Source: Salinilacustrithrix flava
Lineage (GTDB): Bacteria; Actinomycetota; Acidimicrobiia; Acidimicrobiales; Salinilacustritrichaceae
Direction of reading: 5' to 3'
Assembly: GCA_024128875.1 (NCBI GenBank)
Contig: JAMYFF010000006.1
Coordinates: forward strand, 219,922 to 283,921
Length of the DNA: 64,000 nucleotides
In this document: piece after piece, positions 8,027 through 16,053 of the stretch
How positions within the stretch are numbered: position 1 is the first letter of the stretch
Layout of the letters: every line of letters begins with the position of its first letter
Program-made: the position numbers and the translations under genes
Notes under the pieces: model-generated
What the model saw: the letters and a program-made list of their open reading frames with translations, nothing else
Told to the model about the DNA's origin: nothing
Databases searched by the model: none

Positions 8027-9321
8027 TCACGACCGTCGTGCTCCCCATCGTCGCCGTGCTCGTGCTGGTGCTGGTCAACGGCTTGTTCGTCGCCGCCGAG
8101 TTCGCGCTGGTCGGCGCACGACGCAGCCGCGTCCAGGCCATGGCCGACTCGGGCAGCACCGCGGCCCGCTGGCTGCTCGGCGTGTTCGACCGCCCCACCG
8201 GCAAGGACGGCTACATCGCCATCGCCCAGCTGGGCATCACGCTCGCCAGCATCGGCCTCGGCATGTACGGCGAGCCGGCCGTGGCCGGGTGGCTCTACGG
8301 ACCGCTGGAGGACCGATTGGGCCTGTCGTACGGGGCGTCGCACGTCGTCGGCTTCGCCATCGCCCTCAGCGCCATCACGTTCCTGCACGTCGTGTTGGGC
8401 GAGATGATCCCCAAGGCCTTGGCCCTGCAGTCCCCGGAGTCGGTGGTGCTGCGGGTCAACCCCGCCATGCGGGCCTTCGGGCTGGTGTTCCGCCCGATGG
8501 TGGTCGTGCTGAACGCGACGGCGCTCGGCCTCATGCGCCTGCTCCGCATCCCGGAGCCGGACAAGAGCACCGCGCTCTACACCAGCGCCGAGCTGGAGAT
8601 CGTCACCGACGAGGCCGCCGACAGCGGCCAGCTGGGTGCGCTGCAGCGGGACCTGATCCGCAACATCTTCGACCTCGACGAGCGGCGGGCCGAGGAGCTC
8701 ATGACCTCGCGCGGCCGGCTCGAGGTGCTCGACTTGGGAGCGACCGCCGAGGAGGTCGCGGCGCAGGTCGCGTCGTCCCCACGCAGCCGCTACCCCGTCA
8801 TCGACGGCGACCTCGACCACGTGGTCGGCGTGCTCCACATCAAGGACTTCATCCGGGCCTCGCGGCGATCCGCCGTCGTCGTCGAGGAGCTGATCCGGCC
8901 GCTCCCCACGGTGGCGGCGACGGCAAGCGCCGAGCAGCTGCTCGAGCGCTTCAAGCGCACCCGCACCCACGCCTGCCTCGTCGTCGACGAGTTCGGCGGC
9001 ACGCTCGGGGTCGTCACGCTCGACGACGTGATCGCCGAGGTCATGGAGGAAGGCGACGAGTCGGGATCGTCCGCTGCCGTCCACCACGACGACGGCTCCG
9101 TGAGCCTCGACGGCGAGGTCACCCTCGCCGAGCTGCGCGACGACCACGGCCTCACCTTCACCCACGACGAGGTCGCCACCGTCGCCGGTCTGGTCCTCGC
9201 CGCGCACGGCACCGTGCCGCGGCCCGGCACGGCGGTCGAGGTGCAGGGGCACGAGCTGGTCGTCGAGGACGTGGAGGGCCACAAGATCACCACGGTCCGG
9301 GTCCGCCGACTGGAGACCTGA
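8023..9321 (+). CDS. CNNM/HlyC-CorC family membrane protein, copy 3
   Basis: 432 residues. Starts with ATG in an ATGA overlap with copy 2. Helices at about 3-25, 60-80, 95-115 and 130-150 include the signature VVLGEMIPKALALQ. The CBS pair includes HVVGVLHIKDFIR and CLVVDEFGGTLGVVTLDDVIAEVMEE, and a CorC domain follows (TVAGLVLAAHGTVPRPG). The three genes form one transcript with overlapping starts. Two such genes in tandem are common in actinobacteria and three is less usual. No riboswitch of the Mg2+ type is evident upstream of copy 1. Confidence 0.9.
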   Translation: MITTVVLPIVAVLVLVLVNGLFVAAEFALVGARRSRVQAMADSGSTAARWLLGVFDRPTGKDGYIAIAQLGITLASIGLGMYGEPAVAGWLYGPLEDRLGLSYGASHVVGFAIALSAITFLHVVLGEMIPKALALQSPESVVLRVNPAMRAFGLVFRPMVVVLNATALGLMRLLRIPEPDKSTALYTSAELEIVTDEAADSGQLGALQRDLIRNIFDLDERRAEELMTSRGRLEVLDLGATAEEVAAQVASSPRSRYPVIDGDLDHVVGVLHIKDFIRASRRSAVVVEELIRPLPTVAATASAEQLLERFKRTRTHACLVVDEFGGTLGVVTLDDVIAEVMEEGDESGSSAAVHHDDGSVSLDGEVTLAELRDDHGLTFTHDEVATVAGLVLAAHGTVPRPGTAVEVQGHELVVEDVEGHKITTVRVRRLET

Positions 9322-9358
9322 CCGGACCCGGGAACCAGGCGCCGGGCTCCGACGTCGG

Positions 9359-11458
9359 ATGGCCATGCGCACTCGACACGTCCGCCGGGGGATCCGGACC
9401 TTCGCTCTGCTGGCCGCCGCTGCGGTCGCCGCCACCGCCTGCGGCAGCGAGGGAGGCTCGCCGCCGACGAGCGGCGGGCAGGCCTTCCAGGGCCTCCGCG
9501 GTGCGGCGCCGGTCGTGCTGCAGAGCGACCGGAGCTGCGATGCGGTGCTCGAGGACTTCCAGTCGTTCGCGCCGGCGGTGCTGTCGGACCAGATGTTCGG
9601 CGTCGCCGATGACGGCGCAGCGACGACCGGCGGGGACCTCGACGAGGTCGCTGCGGACCTGACCGCCGGGCCCAGCGCCGAGCGGGCCGCGGCGCCAGAC
9701 GAGGCCGGCGCGCAGCTCGAGGCCGCCGAGGGGTCGTCGTCGGACACCAACACCCAGGAGGCCGGCATCGACGAGCCGGACGTGGTCGAGAACGACGGCG
9801 AGTTCGTCTACGTCGTGGACCACGGGCCGGACCAGGCGCACCTGGTGATCCTCGAAGGGTCGACCGCCGAGGTGCTCAGCCGCACGCCGCTCGCGTCCTA
9901 CGGCGCGCAGCTGCTCCTGCAGGGCGACCGGATGCTGGTCGTGACCAGCGGCGGCTACGGGTACCCGATGCCCATGCCCATGCCGATGCCGATGCCGATC
10001 GAGGACGGTGCGGCCGTGTCCGGTCCGGTGCCCGACGAGGAGCCGATCCCGGTGGACCCGTTCCCCATGCCGACCGAGCCGCCGGCCTTCGCGGCCGGCA
10101 CGGTCCTGCAGCTGCTCGACGTCAGCGACCGCCGGGCCCCCCAGGTGGTGCAGACCACCGAGATCGAGGGCCAGCACGTGTCGACCCGGGTGGTCGACGG
10201 GGTCGCCCGCGTGGTGGTCAGCAGCTACCCCGACGCTCAGCCGCTGTTCGACGACGTCGCCGTGCGCATGGGAGGCGGCGGGGACGTCGACGCGGGCCTG
10301 GCGGCGATGGAGGCCGGCGTCGGCGACACGACCATCGACGACTGGCTGCCCGCGTTCCGCACCACGGTGGCCGACGACGGTGAGGTGGCCTCGCGCACGT
10401 CGACCGAGGGCAGCCTGGTCGCCTGCGAGGACGTCTTCGTCCCCGAGGTGAACGCGGGCATCGCGCAGACCTCGGTCCTCCGGGTCGACTTCGCCGACGG
10501 CTTCGACCCGGCCGACACGACCACGGTCGTCGCCGAGGCCGGGACGGTCTACGCCTCGACCAGCACCCTCTACGTGGCGGCGAACACCTACGTCCCCCTC
10601 CAGGAGCAGGGCCGGATCGTGGGTGAGGACTTCACCACCGCCCTCCACGCCTTCGACCTGCGCGGCGACGGCCCGGCCGCCCACCTCGGCGCCGGCGAGA
10701 TCCCCGGGCACCTCCTCAACCAGTACTCGCTGTCCGAGCACGACGGGTACCTGCGGGCGGCCACGACCGAGGGCGCGCCGTGGGGCGGTGGCCAGGACAG
10801 CCAGTCCGGTGTCCGCGTGCTGCAGCTCGACGGCGGTGCGCTGGTCGAGGTCGGCGCCGTCACCGGTCTCGGGGTGACCGAGACGATCCAGTCGGTCCGC
10901 TTCATGGGACCGGTCGGGTACGTCGTGACGTTCCGCCAGACCGACCCGCTCTACGTGATCGACCTCAGTGACCCGAGGGCGCCCCGCGCCGTCGGTGAGC
11001 TGAAGATCCCCGGGTTCTCGTCCTACCTGCACCCGGTCGGCGAGGGCCGGCTGGTCGGCATCGGCCGAGACGCCGACCTCGAGGGTCGTGACCAGGGCCT
11101 GCTCGTGTCGCTCTTCGACGTCGCCGACCCGACGGCGCCGGCGCAGCTGCAGACGTGGACCCAACGGGACGCCTGGTCCGTCGCGGGCGACGACCCGAAG
11201 GCGTTCCTGCACTGGGCGCCGGAGTCGGCCGTGGTCGTGCCGCTCGAGCGCTTCGGGGGCGGGAGCCCCGAGAGCGGCATCGTCGTCCTCGACGTGGCCG
11301 ACACCGGCATCACCGAGCGGGCGCTGGTGACGGCCGAGGGCCGCTACCCCTCGCGGGCGCTGGTCGTGCAGGGGCGGCTCTGGTCGCTGTTCGACGGCGG
11401 CGTGGTCGTGTCGGACTTCGCGAACCCGACAGATGGGGTATTCACCGGATTCCGCTAG
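9359..11458 (+). CDS. Secreted beta-propeller domain lipoprotein
   Basis: 699 residues. The N-terminus is a lipoprotein signal: Arg-rich start, hydrophobic FALLAAAAVAATAC with the cysteine near residue 29. The segment DTNTQEAGIDEPDVVENDGEFVYVV matches the entry strand of the secreted C-terminal beta-propeller family (Pfam Beta_propel), and repeated blades with LxVIDLSDPRAPRxVGELKIPGF-type motifs run through to the end. Around residues 203-215 is a PM dipeptide run coded by an ATGCC(C/G) repeat (nt 9967-10000). ATG 9359 is chosen over ATG 9365; both give the same signal. Function unknown; probably an extracytoplasmic scaffold or binding protein. Monocistronic. Confidence 0.85.
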   Translation: MAMRTRHVRRGIRTFALLAAAAVAATACGSEGGSPPTSGGQAFQGLRGAAPVVLQSDRSCDAVLEDFQSFAPAVLSDQMFGVADDGAATTGGDLDEVAADLTAGPSAERAAAPDEAGAQLEAAEGSSSDTNTQEAGIDEPDVVENDGEFVYVVDHGPDQAHLVILEGSTAEVLSRTPLASYGAQLLLQGDRMLVVTSGGYGYPMPMPMPMPMPIEDGAAVSGPVPDEEPIPVDPFPMPTEPPAFAAGTVLQLLDVSDRRAPQVVQTTEIEGQHVSTRVVDGVARVVVSSYPDAQPLFDDVAVRMGGGGDVDAGLAAMEAGVGDTTIDDWLPAFRTTVADDGEVASRTSTEGSLVACEDVFVPEVNAGIAQTSVLRVDFADGFDPADTTTVVAEAGTVYASTSTLYVAANTYVPLQEQGRIVGEDFTTALHAFDLRGDGPAAHLGAGEIPGHLLNQYSLSEHDGYLRAATTEGAPWGGGQDSQSGVRVLQLDGGALVEVGAVTGLGVTETIQSVRFMGPVGYVVTFRQTDPLYVIDLSDPRAPRAVGELKIPGFSSYLHPVGEGRLVGIGRDADLEGRDQGLLVSLFDVADPTAPAQLQTWTQRDAWSVAGDDPKAFLHWAPESAVVVPLERFGGGSPESGIVVLDVADTGITERALVTAEGRYPSRALVVQGRLWSLFDGGVVVSDFANPTDGVFTGFR

Positions 11459-11486
11459 CCGGTCATCCGCCGCATCCAGCCGTTCC

Positions 11487-11520
11487 GAAGCAGGGATGAA
11501 GTCCACTTAAACCCTGCTTC
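11487..11520 (+). promoter_or_regulatory. Perfect 9-bp hairpin in the DUF4397 leader
   Basis: GAAGCAGGG (11487-11495) pairs with CCCTGCTTC (11512-11520) across a 16-nt loop that contains TTAA. It ends 3 nt before the AGGAGG ribosome site of the next gene. It could terminate the upstream gene or stabilise or regulate the following leader; no T-run is present. Confidence 0.5.
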
Positions 11521-11536
11521 CCAGGAGGAACCCCTG

Positions 11537-12343
11537 ATGCGAACGTTCATCACCCGGATCGCGGTGCTCGCTGCTGCTGCGCTGGTCGTGCTCGCCACGC
11601 CCAGCGCCGCGCAGGAGAGCGCGCGGATCCACCTGATCCACGGAATCCCCGACACGCCGGTCGACGTCGTCGCCGGCGGTGAGGTCGTGTTCGCCGATTT
11701 CCAGTTCGGCGACACCCAGGACCTGTCCGGCCTCGCCGGCCAGACCCTCGCCGGCCTCACGGTGAACGCCGCCGGCACCGACACGGTCGCCATCGACGCT
11801 GGTGACACGGCGCTGCCCGCGAGCGGCAACTACACGATCATCGCCCACCTCGACGCCGAGGGCACGCCGACGCTGGCCGTCTTCGAGAACGACACCAGCG
11901 CCATCGCCGCCGGCGAGGGTCGTCTGACCGTCCGTCACACGGCTGCCGCGCCCGCGGTCGACGTGCTGGCGAACGGCGAGGCCGCCTTCACGAGCCTGTC
12001 CAACCCCAACGAGGCCTCCGCCGACCTCCCCGTCGGCACCATCAGCGCCTCGGTCGTGCCGGCCGGTGCCGCCGACCCCGTCGTGATCGGCCCCGCCGAC
12101 CTCGGCATCACCGATGGCACCAGCCTCATCGTCTACGCCGTCGGCTCGCTCGACGCGGGCAGCCTGACCGTGCTGACCGAGACCATCGACGGCCTCGGCA
12201 CCGCTCCGACGGCCGTGAACACCGGCAACAGCCCGGTGACCGACGATGCCGGCCTGCCGGTCGGTCTGCTGGCGCTCGCCGGCATCGCCCTGCTGGCCGC
12301 TGCAGTGCCCGCCCGCCGGCTCGTCGCCGCCCGGGTCCGCTGA
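11537..12343 (+). CDS. DUF4397 secreted protein with C-terminal anchor
   Basis: 268 residues. A cleavable signal peptide covers residues 1-26 (ending PSAAQE), then a DUF4397 domain with the hallmark RIHLIHGIPDTPVDVVAGG. A Thr/Ala-rich second half includes a repeated ARHTA-like strand (VRHTAAAPAVDVLANG). The C-terminus has LPVG, a 17-residue hydrophobic run and RRLVAARVR, the layout of a cell-wall sorting signal although LPxTG itself is absent. The start is fixed by AGGAGG at 11522-11527. A class F sortase starts one base after its stop. It is probably a surface protein and possibly the sortase substrate (inference). Confidence 0.82.
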   Translation: MRTFITRIAVLAAAALVVLATPSAAQESARIHLIHGIPDTPVDVVAGGEVVFADFQFGDTQDLSGLAGQTLAGLTVNAAGTDTVAIDAGDTALPASGNYTIIAHLDAEGTPTLAVFENDTSAIAAGEGRLTVRHTAAAPAVDVLANGEAAFTSLSNPNEASADLPVGTISASVVPAGAADPVVIGPADLGITDGTSLIVYAVGSLDAGSLTVLTETIDGLGTAPTAVNTGNSPVTDDAGLPVGLLALAGIALLAAAVPARRLVAARVR

Positions 12344-12344
12344 C

Positions 12345-13019
12345 GTGGAGCGCCGCCGCAGCGTGACGGCGGCGGCGGCGCTGCTGCTGTTGCTGGTCGG
12401 GGTCGCCTGCGGCGCCCCGGCCGGCGACGGCGCGTCGGACGGCGCGACGGTCGAACCGACGGCGGCGCCGACGACCGCACCCGTCACGACCGCTCCCGAG
12501 CCCCGGCCCACCTCGGACCTGGCTGCCCGGGTCCAGCCGCTCGGCTCGGCCCGCTACGACCCGGCCGAGCACCAGACGGCGACTCGCACGGTGATCGGCC
12601 TGTCCCTCCCGGTCATCGGCGTCGACGGGGCACCGGTCGAACCGGTCGGCGTGGAGCCGAACGGGGAGATGGAGATCCCGCCGGCCGACGAGGTCGGCTG
12701 GTACCGCTTCGGGGCCGCGCCGGGGGAGCCCGGCTCGGCGGTGCTCGCCGCCCACATCGCCTACGACGGTGTCGACGGCGTGTTCCGGTACCTGGATCGC
12801 CTCGGCGCCGGCGACGAGGTCGCCGTGTCCTTCGACGACGGGTCCAGCGAGCGGTATCGGGTGACCGAGGTCGTGACCTTCGACAAGGAGGCGCTGCCCG
12901 ATGACCTGTTCGCCCGGGACGTGCCGGAGCGACTGGTCCTGATCACCTGCGGCGGTGAGTTCAACCCGGCGCTGCGCAGCTACGAGAGCAACGTGGTCGC
13001 CTACGCCGTGCCGGCGTGA
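12345..13019 (+). CDS. Class F-type sortase
   Basis: Sortases are membrane-anchored transpeptidases that join surface proteins to cell wall or to each other. This 224-residue protein begins with a hydrophobic anchor ([10 protein letters not shown]), then a Pro/Thr linker to about residue 60. The catalytic domain has the histidine in [10 protein letters not shown], the cysteine in LVLITCGG and the arginine in [10 protein letters not shown], the complete His-Cys-Arg set. The opening LPVIGVDG and [14 protein letters not shown] are typical of class F enzymes. The GTG start lies one base after the DUF4397 gene, indicating an operon. VGVAC could also act as a lipobox, although position -3 is glycine. 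Confidence 0.85.
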   Translation: MERRRSVTAAAALLLLLVGVACGAPAGDGASDGATVEPTAAPTTAPVTTAPEPRPTSDLAARVQPLGSARYDPAEHQTATRTVIGLSLPVIGVDGAPVEPVGVEPNGEMEIPPADEVGWYRFGAAPGEPGSAVLAAHIAYDGVDGVFRYLDRLGAGDEVAVSFDDGSSERYRVTEVVTFDKEALPDDLFARDVPERLVLITCGGEFNPALRSYESNVVAYAVPA

Positions 13020-13051
13020 TCGCCGCCGCGGGTCTCGTCGGGGCGGCCGGA

Positions 13052-13057
13052 TAGGGT
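13052..13057 (+). promoter_or_regulatory. -10-like TAGGGT before the ECF sigma gene
   Basis: TAGGGT ends 8 nt before the ATG at 13066, consistent with a leaderless or near-leaderless transcript. No strong -35 match is seen. Confidence 0.4.
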
Positions 13058-13065
13058 CGGCTCCG

Positions 13066-13671
13066 ATGGCCGACCAGGCGACGTTCGCAGCGCAGGCGAT
13101 GCCCTTCATGGACTCGCTCTACGGCGCGGCCCTGCGCATGACGCGCAACCAGAGCGATGCCGAGGACCTGGTCCAGGAGACCTTCCTCAAGGCCTACCGC
13201 GGCTTCGGGGGCTTCCAGGAGGGCACGAACCTCAAGGCCTGGCTCTACCGGATCCTCACCAACACCTACATCAACATCTACCGGTCGAAGAAGCGCCGCC
13301 CGGACGAGACCGACCTGGCCGAGGTCGAGGACCTCTACCTGTACCGGCGCCTCGGGGGCCTCGAGGGCGCCACGGCGGGCCGATCGGCCGAGGACGAGCT
13401 GCTGGAGCTGTTCAGCGAGGCCGAGGTCAAGGACGCGCTCGAGTCCCTGCCGGAGACCTTCCGCATGGCGGTCCTCCTCGCCGACGTCGAGGGCTTCGCC
13501 TACAAGGAGATCGCCGAGATCCTCGACATCCCGATCGGCACTGTGATGTCGCGCCTGCACCGGGGAAGAAAAGCCCTCCAGAAGTCGTTGTACGAGTTCG
13601 CCGTCGCTCGGGGCCTCACCGAGCGCACGGACGACGCACCCGACGAGAGCGAACCGGCCAACGCCGGCTGA
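13066..13671 (+). CDS. ECF RNA polymerase sigma factor, SigR/SigH type
   Basis: 201 residues. Region 2 (residues about 20-90) has the [29 protein letters not shown] core; region 4 (about 130-185) has [26 protein letters not shown] and the recognition helix [16 protein letters not shown]. These are hallmarks of the thiol-stress ECF group (Streptomyces SigR, mycobacterial SigH). The next gene, 18 nt on, is a small zinc anti-sigma factor, which strongly supports redox control: on oxidation the anti-sigma factor releases the sigma factor. ATG 13066 chosen, with TAGGGT just upstream. The C-terminal 20 residues are an acidic tail. Confidence 0.9.
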   Translation: MADQATFAAQAMPFMDSLYGAALRMTRNQSDAEDLVQETFLKAYRGFGGFQEGTNLKAWLYRILTNTYINIYRSKKRRPDETDLAEVEDLYLYRRLGGLEGATAGRSAEDELLELFSEAEVKDALESLPETFRMAVLLADVEGFAYKEIAEILDIPIGTVMSRLHRGRKALQKSLYEFAVARGLTERTDDAPDESEPANAG

Positions 13672-13689
13672 CCGACCTTGCGAGATCCC

Positions 13690-13932
13690 ATGGACCACGG
13701 CGACTGCAGCGAGACGCTCCACGAGCTCTACCACTTCCTCGACGGTGAGCTCACCGACGAGAAGCGGGTCGCGATCCAGGAGCACCTCGAGGCCTGCCCG
13801 CCCTGCTTCGAGGCGTTCGACTTCGAGGCCGAGATCAAGCAGTACATCGCCCAGAAGTGCCGGGACCGGGTGCCCGAGTCCCTCCGGTCCCGCATCGCCG
13901 ACGCCATCGACCACGTCGACCCCGGTGGCTGA
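13690..13932 (+). CDS. Zinc anti-sigma factor, RsrA type
   Basis: 80 residues from ATG 13690 (a TTG at 13678 would add four residues). It carries the ZAS signature HxxxCxxC as HLEACPPC near residues 36-43, plus the upstream Cys in GDCSETLHELYHFLDGEL that is also a ligand in RsrA/RshA. In those proteins the cysteines bind zinc and form a disulphide under thiol stress, freeing the cognate ECF sigma factor encoded just before. A later cysteine (QKCRDRVP) matches the third RsrA cysteine cluster. The protein is soluble, with no membrane segment, as expected. A hairpin follows. Confidence 0.9.
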   Translation: MDHGDCSETLHELYHFLDGELTDEKRVAIQEHLEACPPCFEAFDFEAEIKQYIAQKCRDRVPESLRSRIADAIDHVDPGG

Positions 13933-13940
13933 GCGATCCC

Positions 13941-13963
13941 GGTCGGGCGATGTCGGCCCGACC
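13941..13963 (+). terminator. Hairpin after the sigma/anti-sigma operon
   Basis: GGTCGGGC (13941-13948) pairs with GCCCGACC (13956-13963) around a 7-nt loop, eight bases after the anti-sigma stop. No T-run follows. Confidence 0.55.
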
Positions 13964-13975
13964 CCCGCCTCGGCG

Positions 13976-13981
13976 TAGAGT
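13976..13981 (+). promoter_or_regulatory. -10-like TAGAGT before the 47-residue membrane gene
   Basis: TAGAGT ends 6 nt before ATG 13988, again at leaderless spacing, and lies just beyond the hairpin. Confidence 0.38.
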
Positions 13982-13987
13982 CGGACC

Positions 13988-14131
13988 ATGCTCGCCATCA
14001 TCTGGCACTGGTGGATCGCCGTCATCCTCATGATCACGCTGGTCGTGCCCGCTGTCGTCATGACGGTTGCGCTCTACCTGCGCAAGGTCGTCAAGCCGCA
14101 GTACCCGGGGGTCGACCAGCCGCGTGGCTGA
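13988..14131 (+). CDS. 47-residue single-pass membrane protein
   Basis: Encodes a very short protein: residues 3-31 are one long hydrophobic segment with Trp residues (IIWHWWIAVILMITLVVPAV), followed by a basic tail LRKVVKPQYPG. Nothing like it is known to me. Reality is supported by three things: its own -10-like box and preceding hairpin, a fully membrane-compatible composition, and an 8-nt overlap of its stop with the GTG of the metalloprotease gene, so translation may be coupled. It may be a small membrane partner of that protease or of an envelope complex; this is inference only. Confidence 0.6.
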   Translation: MLAIIWHWWIAVILMITLVVPAVVMTVALYLRKVVKPQYPGVDQPRG

Positions 14132-15215
14132 GCTGGTCGACTGGGACCTCGCCGAACGCATCGCCGTCCGGGCCGCAGGGCGCGAGCCGCTCGCTGACTC
14201 GTACCACTGGGAGTCCCTGGAACCCGACTTCGCGGAGCTGACCGCCCTCGCCGAGGAGCTGGTCGCCGCCGAGACGGGCCTGCACTCCCTCGCCGGCCCG
14301 GCCCGCGGCAAGGTCACCGACCGCGCCGGTTGGGTCCGGGCCAACATCTCCTCCTTCCAGCGCCTCCTCGGCCCCCTCACCGAGAAGATGGCCCCTCGCG
14401 TGTCGGGCCCCACCGTGCCGATCATGCGGGCGGCCGCTGCGGCCGAGGTCGGCCTCCTCCTCGGCTGGATGTCGGGGCGGGTGCTCGGCCAGTACGACCT
14501 GCTCGTCGCCGGCGGCTCCGACGACGACCCCGACGGCCAGCCCACCGATCAGGACCTCGTGTACTACGTGGGCCCGAACGTGCTGGCGCTCGAGAAGAAG
14601 TTCGGCTTCCCGCCCCGCGAGTTCCGCCTCTGGCTGGCCCTGCACGAGGTCACCCACCGGGCCCAGTTCACCGGCGTGCCGTGGATGCGCGAGCACTACC
14701 TGGGGCTGCTCGATCGCACCCTCTCCTCGGCCGGCCTCGACCCGATGGTCCTGGTGCGGGCGCTCAAGCGCACCGCGGACGAGCTCCGGGCCGGGCGCAG
14801 CCCGCTGTCCGAGGGTGGCATCACCCACCTGCTGGCCGGGCCCGAGCAGCGCGCCGCCCTCGACGAGATCGGCGGGCTGATGAGCCTGCTCGAGGGTCAC
14901 GGCGACGTCACCATGGACCGTGCCGGTGCAGGCCACGTCCCGTCCGCCGAGCGGTTCGGGCGGGTGCTGCGCAACCGGCGGGCGTCGGCCACCGGGCTCA
15001 CCAAGCTCGTCCAGCGGCTCATCGGGCTGGAGGCCAAGCTCAACCAGTACCAGCAGGGCGAGGACTTCATCGCCGAGGTCGAGCGCCTGGGCGGCGGCAA
15101 GGCCGCCCTGGAACCCGTCTGGCGCGGCCCGTCCTGGCTGCCGACGCTGTCGGAGATCCGCGAACCCCACGAGTGGGTGTCGCGCGTGCAGCTCTCCGAC
15201 GAGCTCGTCACCTGA
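14124..15215 (+). CDS. Zinc-dependent metalloprotease, zincin-2 family
   Basis: 363 residues. The HExxH zinc motif is HEVTH in FRLWLALHEVTHRAQFTGVPW (about residue 175), matching the zincin_2/DUF2342 family that is conserved in actinobacteria and annotated as associated with coenzyme F420 synthesis on phylogenetic grounds only. No signal peptide or membrane helix is visible, so it is probably cytosolic or associated with the membrane through a partner. GTG 14124 is chosen because VAELVDWDLAERIAVRAAG is the normal N-terminus; longer frames would run into the preceding small gene. In other actinobacteria this gene lies next to tilS-hpt-ftsH, as here. Confidence 0.88.
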   Translation: MAELVDWDLAERIAVRAAGREPLADSYHWESLEPDFAELTALAEELVAAETGLHSLAGPARGKVTDRAGWVRANISSFQRLLGPLTEKMAPRVSGPTVPIMRAAAAAEVGLLLGWMSGRVLGQYDLLVAGGSDDDPDGQPTDQDLVYYVGPNVLALEKKFGFPPREFRLWLALHEVTHRAQFTGVPWMREHYLGLLDRTLSSAGLDPMVLVRALKRTADELRAGRSPLSEGGITHLLAGPEQRAALDEIGGLMSLLEGHGDVTMDRAGAGHVPSAERFGRVLRNRRASATGLTKLVQRLIGLEAKLNQYQQGEDFIAEVERLGGGKAALEPVWRGPSWLPTLSEIREPHEWVSRVQLSDELVT

Positions 15216-15266
15216 GCGCCCCGGCCCCTCCGCCACCAGCGACGCCCGGTCGCTTGGCATGATGAG

Positions 15267-15286
15267 CCTCCCATCCCGTGGGGAGG
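15267..15286 (+). promoter_or_regulatory. Hairpin covering the response-regulator ribosome site
   Basis: CCTCCC (15267-15272) pairs with GGGAGG (15281-15286), which is the ribosome site of the next gene (GTG 15295). The 6-bp stem with an 8-nt loop could limit initiation. Stability was not calculated. Confidence 0.4.
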
Positions 15287-15294
15287 AGGCAGCT

Positions 15295-16047
15295 GTGGCG
15301 TCCGTGCTGGTCGTCGACGACGAACCCGACATCCGCTACCTGACCCAGCTCCAGCTCGAGCTCGACGGCCACCGCGTGATGACCGCCGCCGACGGTGCCG
15401 AGGCCCTGGCTGCGGTGCAGGTCGAGGTGCCCGATGTCGTGCTGCTCGACGTGATGATGCCCGAGGTCGACGGCTGGAGCGTGCTCGAGCAGCTGAAGGC
15501 GCACCTCGACGAGCAGATCTCCTCGGTGAAGGTGCTGATGATGACGGCGCTCGCCGCCGACGACGACCGGCTCCGGGGCGGCATCGAGGGCGCGGTGCGC
15601 TACCTGGTCAAGCCGGTGTCGTCCGACCAGCTCCGGGCGGCCATCGCCGACGTCGTGGCCGGCGGCCCCGAGCGGGACCAGCGGCGCAAGGCCCAGACCG
15701 GTGCGCTGTCGGAGCTGGCCCGCATCCAGCGGGGCGGCGACGCCGGCGCGCCCCGGGACGAGCGCGCCGGTCCGCGCCTGTCCCGGCTCGAGCACGCCCG
15801 ACCGCGCGACGACCACCCGAGCCCCGACGGTGCCGTCCACATCGGCGGCGACCTCACCGACAAGCAGTGCAGCCTCCTGCGCACCCTCGCCGCCGCGCCG
15901 TCCGTGAGCGCAGCGGCCGGCGACCTCGGGGTCAGCCGGTCCAACGTGTACGCCAGCCTCCGCCGGATCATCCGCAAGACGGGCCACGAGTCGGTGCCCG
16001 AGCTGCTCCGACGCCTGCGCGCCGGACAGGTCATCGTCGACGGCTGA
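15295..16047 (+). CDS. Response regulator with C-terminal helix-turn-helix
   Basis: 250 residues. The receiver domain (1-120) has the acidic pocket DDEP, the phosphorylatable Asp in LLDVMMPEVDG, Thr in MMTALA and Lys in YLVKPVS, so it looks phosphorylatable. After a Pro/Arg/Asp-rich linker of about 50 residues, the last 60 residues form a putative LuxR- or sigma4-like helix-turn-helix (LGVSRSNVYASLRRIIRKTG). No histidine kinase is adjacent, so it is an orphan regulator here. GTG 15295 is preferred because of the GGGGAGG ribosome site 8 nt upstream; an ATG at 15259 would add 12 residues but lies ahead of that site. Confidence 0.85.
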   Translation: MASVLVVDDEPDIRYLTQLQLELDGHRVMTAADGAEALAAVQVEVPDVVLLDVMMPEVDGWSVLEQLKAHLDEQISSVKVLMMTALAADDDRLRGGIEGAVRYLVKPVSSDQLRAAIADVVAGGPERDQRRKAQTGALSELARIQRGGDAGAPRDERAGPRLSRLEHARPRDDHPSPDGAVHIGGDLTDKQCSLLRTLAAAPSVSAAAGDLGVSRSNVYASLRRIIRKTGHESVPELLRRLRAGQVIVDG

Positions 16048-16053
16048 GCTCCG

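Noticed and set aside
9967..10001. Microsatellite ATGCC(C/G) as a phase-variable repeat
   Set aside because: The repeat unit is six bases and keeps frame, so length changes would alter only the Pro-Met count; no sign of switching.
9287..11506. 739-codon minus-strand frame opposite the beta-propeller lipoprotein gene
   Set aside because: Asp/Gly/Arg/Val repeats typical of reverse reading; the plus-strand frame has a signal peptide and family motifs.
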